A stretch of 40,683 bases of DNA from an uncultured Christensenella sp. (GTDB lineage Bacteria > Bacillota > Clostridia > Christensenellales > Borkfalkiaceae), in contig CAJTRW010000007.1 in the NCBI GenBank assembly GCA_910578765.1, positions 1 to 40,683 on the forward strand, given 5' to 3'. Made by a program: the position numbers and the translations under genes. The stretch's first letter is position 1; the number at the start of each line of letters is the position of its first letter. The notes below the pieces were generated by a model. That model made no database searches, was not told the DNA's origin, and saw nothing but the letters and a program-made list of their open reading frames with translations. Of this stretch, positions 39,069 through 40,683 are shown piece after piece.

Positions 39069-39168
39069 ATAGAAAGTGTTTGGCTCGCCTTAACAGTTTA
39101 CTGTTTCGTCGCTTGTAGCCCCCACGCACATAAGCTGAAATATCGCTCGTGGCACTTTCTTTTTTTTT
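39069..39168 (+). ncRNA. Candidate ~100-nt structured small RNA of the phage-like element
   Basis: It runs against the flanking leftward genes and encodes no protein. The closing stem AGAAAGTG (39071-39078) with CACTTTCT (39153-39160) is followed by T9. Inside are GGCT/AGCC (39082-39085, 39117-39120) enclosing AACAG-TTTA-CTGTT, and CCACG/CGTGG (39122-39126, 39148-39152) enclosing AGC/GCT. The whole can fold as a three-way junction. Its closing arms are the same heptamers as the GAAAGTG palindromes. Possible roles are copy or immunity control by antisense or sponge action, or, as ssDNA, a packaging hairpin. Confidence 0.6.
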
Positions 39169-39170
39169 AT

Positions 39171-39196
39171 GCCTCGAATTATTTCGGGGCTTTTTT
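39171..39196 (+). terminator. Back-up terminator for the rightward small RNA
   Basis: GCCTCGAA (39171-39178) pairs with TTCGGGGC (39183-39190, one G-U) over TTAT and is followed by TTTTTT. It overlaps the 3' end of the convergent 142-aa gene. Confidence 0.7.
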
Positions 39197-39607
39197 ATTG
39201 CCTTTTCCGTTACCTGTAAATTTGACATTAACACGGGGGAATATTTTAAACATTGTTTCGATACGCGCCTTATCAAAAGGTATAGGCTCGAACTCGTTTG
39301 CAATTTCCTTATGTAACGCTGAACGCTTACCCTCGAATACAACGGGGTACGCATAAGAGCGATTTTCACCACGCTTTAAACCTTTACGGGCGTTTTCTTC
39401 ACGTTCCTTTTTGCTTACATTGTCAGCCATAGGAACGGTCTGAATAACTGCGCCGTTCGGTAACTTCACTTCGGGTGCGTGTGTAAAAGTCAGATACTCA
39501 ATTTTATCCCCGACCTTACGCACATAATTTGCGGGGTGTCTTTCGTGCGGGTATTTTTTAGTTTTTGCCCAACCGCCCGATTTGCGCCTACGATTATTAT
39601 TTGCCAT
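39179..39607 (-). CDS. Basic phage-element protein of unknown function
   Basis: 142 residues, strongly basic at both ends (NNNRRRKSGGWAKTKKYPHERHP; GNGKGNKKAPK) with a middle region GAVIQTVPMADNVSKKEREEN. No membrane segment. AAGGAAG precedes ATG 39607. It overlaps the upstream 90-aa gene by 11 nt, so it belongs to the Zot-like operon. A competing frame at 39010-39372 is dismissed. Nucleic-acid binding is plausible from charge only. Confidence 0.65.
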   Translation of the reverse strand: MANNNRRRKSGGWAKTKKYPHERHPANYVRKVGDKIEYLTFTHAPEVKLPNGAVIQTVPMADNVSKKEREENARKGLKRGENRSYAYPVVFEGKRSALHKEIANEFEPIPFDKARIETMFKIFPRVNVKFTGNGKGNKKAPK

Positions 39608-39869
39608 TGTTTTTCACTTCCTTATCGATTTTATTTTTTTGTACCTGTTTAGCTTTTAAACGGGCTTTTTTACGCTGTTCCGCTTGATATATCCTATCTT
39701 CCCTATCAAGTTTACGGAATTGCTTTTTCATATTTTTGAATATATATTTCAATATTTTGTCATTGTACTTTTCGGGAACATAGTCCGCAGTATCGAGTGT
39801 ACAAGCAAAAGTCTGATAATACGTTAAAAGACACTTATTGATTAATTTATTTTTATTATAATTTAACAT
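39597..39869 (-). CDS. Small Lys-rich phage-element protein
   Basis: 90 residues. The C-terminal half is a highly charged predicted helix or coiled coil (MKKQFRKLDREDRIYQAEQ, then RKKARLKAKQVQKNKIDKEV). No membrane segment. AAGGACGG precedes ATG 39869. It overlaps the Zot-like gene by 7 nt and the 142-aa gene by 11 nt, showing compact phage-style packing. Function unknown. Confidence 0.65.
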   Translation of the reverse strand: MLNYNKNKLINKCLLTYYQTFACTLDTADYVPEKYNDKILKYIFKNMKKQFRKLDREDRIYQAEQRKKARLKAKQVQKNKIDKEVKNNGK

Positions 39870-40683
39870 AGCGCCGTCCTTTTCTGATAAAACCCTGTCG
39901 GGTATTCGTCATCGAATTTTTCAAGAATTCTAATATAATCTTCTGCCCTATCACCAGTCAGTTCACTTGGTAGATAATCAAAATCTTCATCCATATGCCC
40001 GTCATAAAATTTCGGTTTACAGCTTTGGTGGTCATAACAATCGTGCAAATTTTGCGTATCCGTAAAATCAATAGATTTATAACACCCCTTATCCTTTTTG
40101 CCGCTCGACATATAACTTTCCCACGCACTACTACTATCAAAGAAGCGGCAATCCCAATCAAACCTGTTGGGTTTACCGAAGTCATTAAAATGTGTATCCA
40201 ATTTCATAACTTCGATAAGCACAGCCAATTCACGAACATTCGGGTCAATAAGCATAGGACGGTGAGTTGTAAGACAAAAGTCCAAATTATCGTGCCCGTG
40301 CTGTTCAAAAAAACGGCTTTGCCAATCCGGATAATACAACGCCATTCGGCTATTAAAATACTTTTGCGCTTCGTCTATAACGTAAAATTCATACGGCAAA
40401 CTAAAATGAGTTTTAACCAATTGATTTGAATAGCCGAGCCTAAACGGGTTTATACGGCGGGGTGCGCGGGGCGTATATCCGAACTTACGCAAACGCATAT
40501 CATAATTCGCCGCGACACAATGATTTGGAATTGTTTTTAAACTCTCAAAGCCATTTGCCTGCTTTGTCAAAATTTCATTTTGCATAGCGCGCGTCCGTGA
40601 ACGGTCAAAAGCTACCATATTAGCAAAATGCGTTGCCAAAATCGTTTTGCCGTATCGGGGCGGGGCGTATATAATTAATATCA
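39863..40683 (-). CDS. Zot/pI-like filamentous phage assembly ATPase (N terminus off window)
   Basis: The frame is open to the right edge, so the first residues are missing; 272 codons are visible. The Walker A motif YAPPRYGKT is encoded at about 40645-40670. FYVIDEAQKYF is Walker B with a following Glu, and HGHDNLDFCLTTHRP followed by MLIDPNVRELAVLI is the conserved Zot block that includes the sensor Thr. Zot/pI is the ATPase of filamentous phage assembly at the inner membrane and the hallmark gene of inoviruses. No transmembrane segment is visible in the part present, although many Zot proteins have one near the C terminus. Assignment rests on motifs and on the rep neighbour. Confidence 0.82.
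   Translation of the reverse strand, partial: ILIIYAPPRYGKTILATHFANMVAFDRSRTRAMQNEILTKQANGFESLKTIPNHCVAANYDMRLRKFGYTPRAPRRINPFRLGYSNQLVKTHFSLPYEFYVIDEAQKYFNSRMALYYPDWQSRFFEQHGHDNLDFCLTTHRPMLIDPNVRELAVLIEVMKLDTHFNDFGKPNRFDWDCRFFDSSSAWESYMSSGKKDKGCYKSIDFTDTQNLHDCYDHQSCKPKFYDGHMDEDFDYLPSELTGDRAEDYIRILEKFDDEYPTGFYQKRTALC

Noticed and set aside
39010..39372. Open frame of 120 codons overlapping the 142-aa gene
   Set aside because: It crosses the small RNA unit, has no ribosome site and its overlap partner has a good site and operon-style overlaps on its upstream side.

Overview
The window looks like chromosome from an anaerobic, spore-forming member of the Clostridia (Firmicutes). The evidence is a Spo0A sporulation regulator, a collagen-like exosporium-type protein, a small high-cysteine coat-like protein, an AdhE fermentative dehydrogenase, an NfnAB-type electron-bifurcating transhydrogenase and small families typical of Clostridia (DUF4364, TSCPD). 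I cannot name a genus from the sequence alone.

Positions 1-32,500 are ordinary host chromosome. At the left edge is the 5' part of a very large secreted surface protein (minus strand), followed by an 840-nt gap with inverted REP-like repeats and a candidate independent small RNA unit. Next come spo0A, an ABC-F protein, and a heterodimeric ABC exporter operon. Then follow rlmI, an M29 aminopeptidase, a TetR-controlled ABC-2 drug-type exporter, the collagen-like spore protein and tRNA-Ser(GGA). A four-gene operon (ECF S component, coaX, hom, RimK-like ATP-grasp) is followed by a Cys-rich small protein, a NUDIX operon, a DUF4364/TSCPD pair, an nfn operon, a flavodoxin-like protein, an APH-fold kinase and adhE. 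Strong TTGACA/TATAAT-type promoters and perfect-stem terminators mark most units. In four places the -10 box is followed by exactly 6 nt and then ATG, so those genes are predicted to be leaderless.

From about 32,540 to the right edge lies an integrated element that I read as a filamentous-phage-like (inovirus) prophage. Its leftward genes include a Zot/pI-like ATPase (Walker A just inside the right edge), three small proteins, and an HUH rolling-circle replication protein. It also has a tyrosine integrase, two XRE regulators, a sigma-factor-like protein and an IS30-type transposase. Coat genes would lie beyond the right edge.

The most unusual part is the non-coding architecture of this element. 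A 90-nt hairpin block is present twice, 3,199 bp apart, with a diverged tail. A second 50-nt two-hairpin repeat occurs twice with compensating changes. A TTGAAAGTGCACTTTCAA-type palindrome occurs four times. Three repressor-type operators sit exactly 29 bp apart. A strong rightward promoter drives a compact ~100-nt structured RNA with its own terminator. The two halves have parallel order (palindrome, MKV...DKAT protein, second gene, hairpin repeat, hairpin block). This suggests a duplicated or satellite module beside the core phage, comparable in logic to RS1 beside CTXphi; that comparison is inference.
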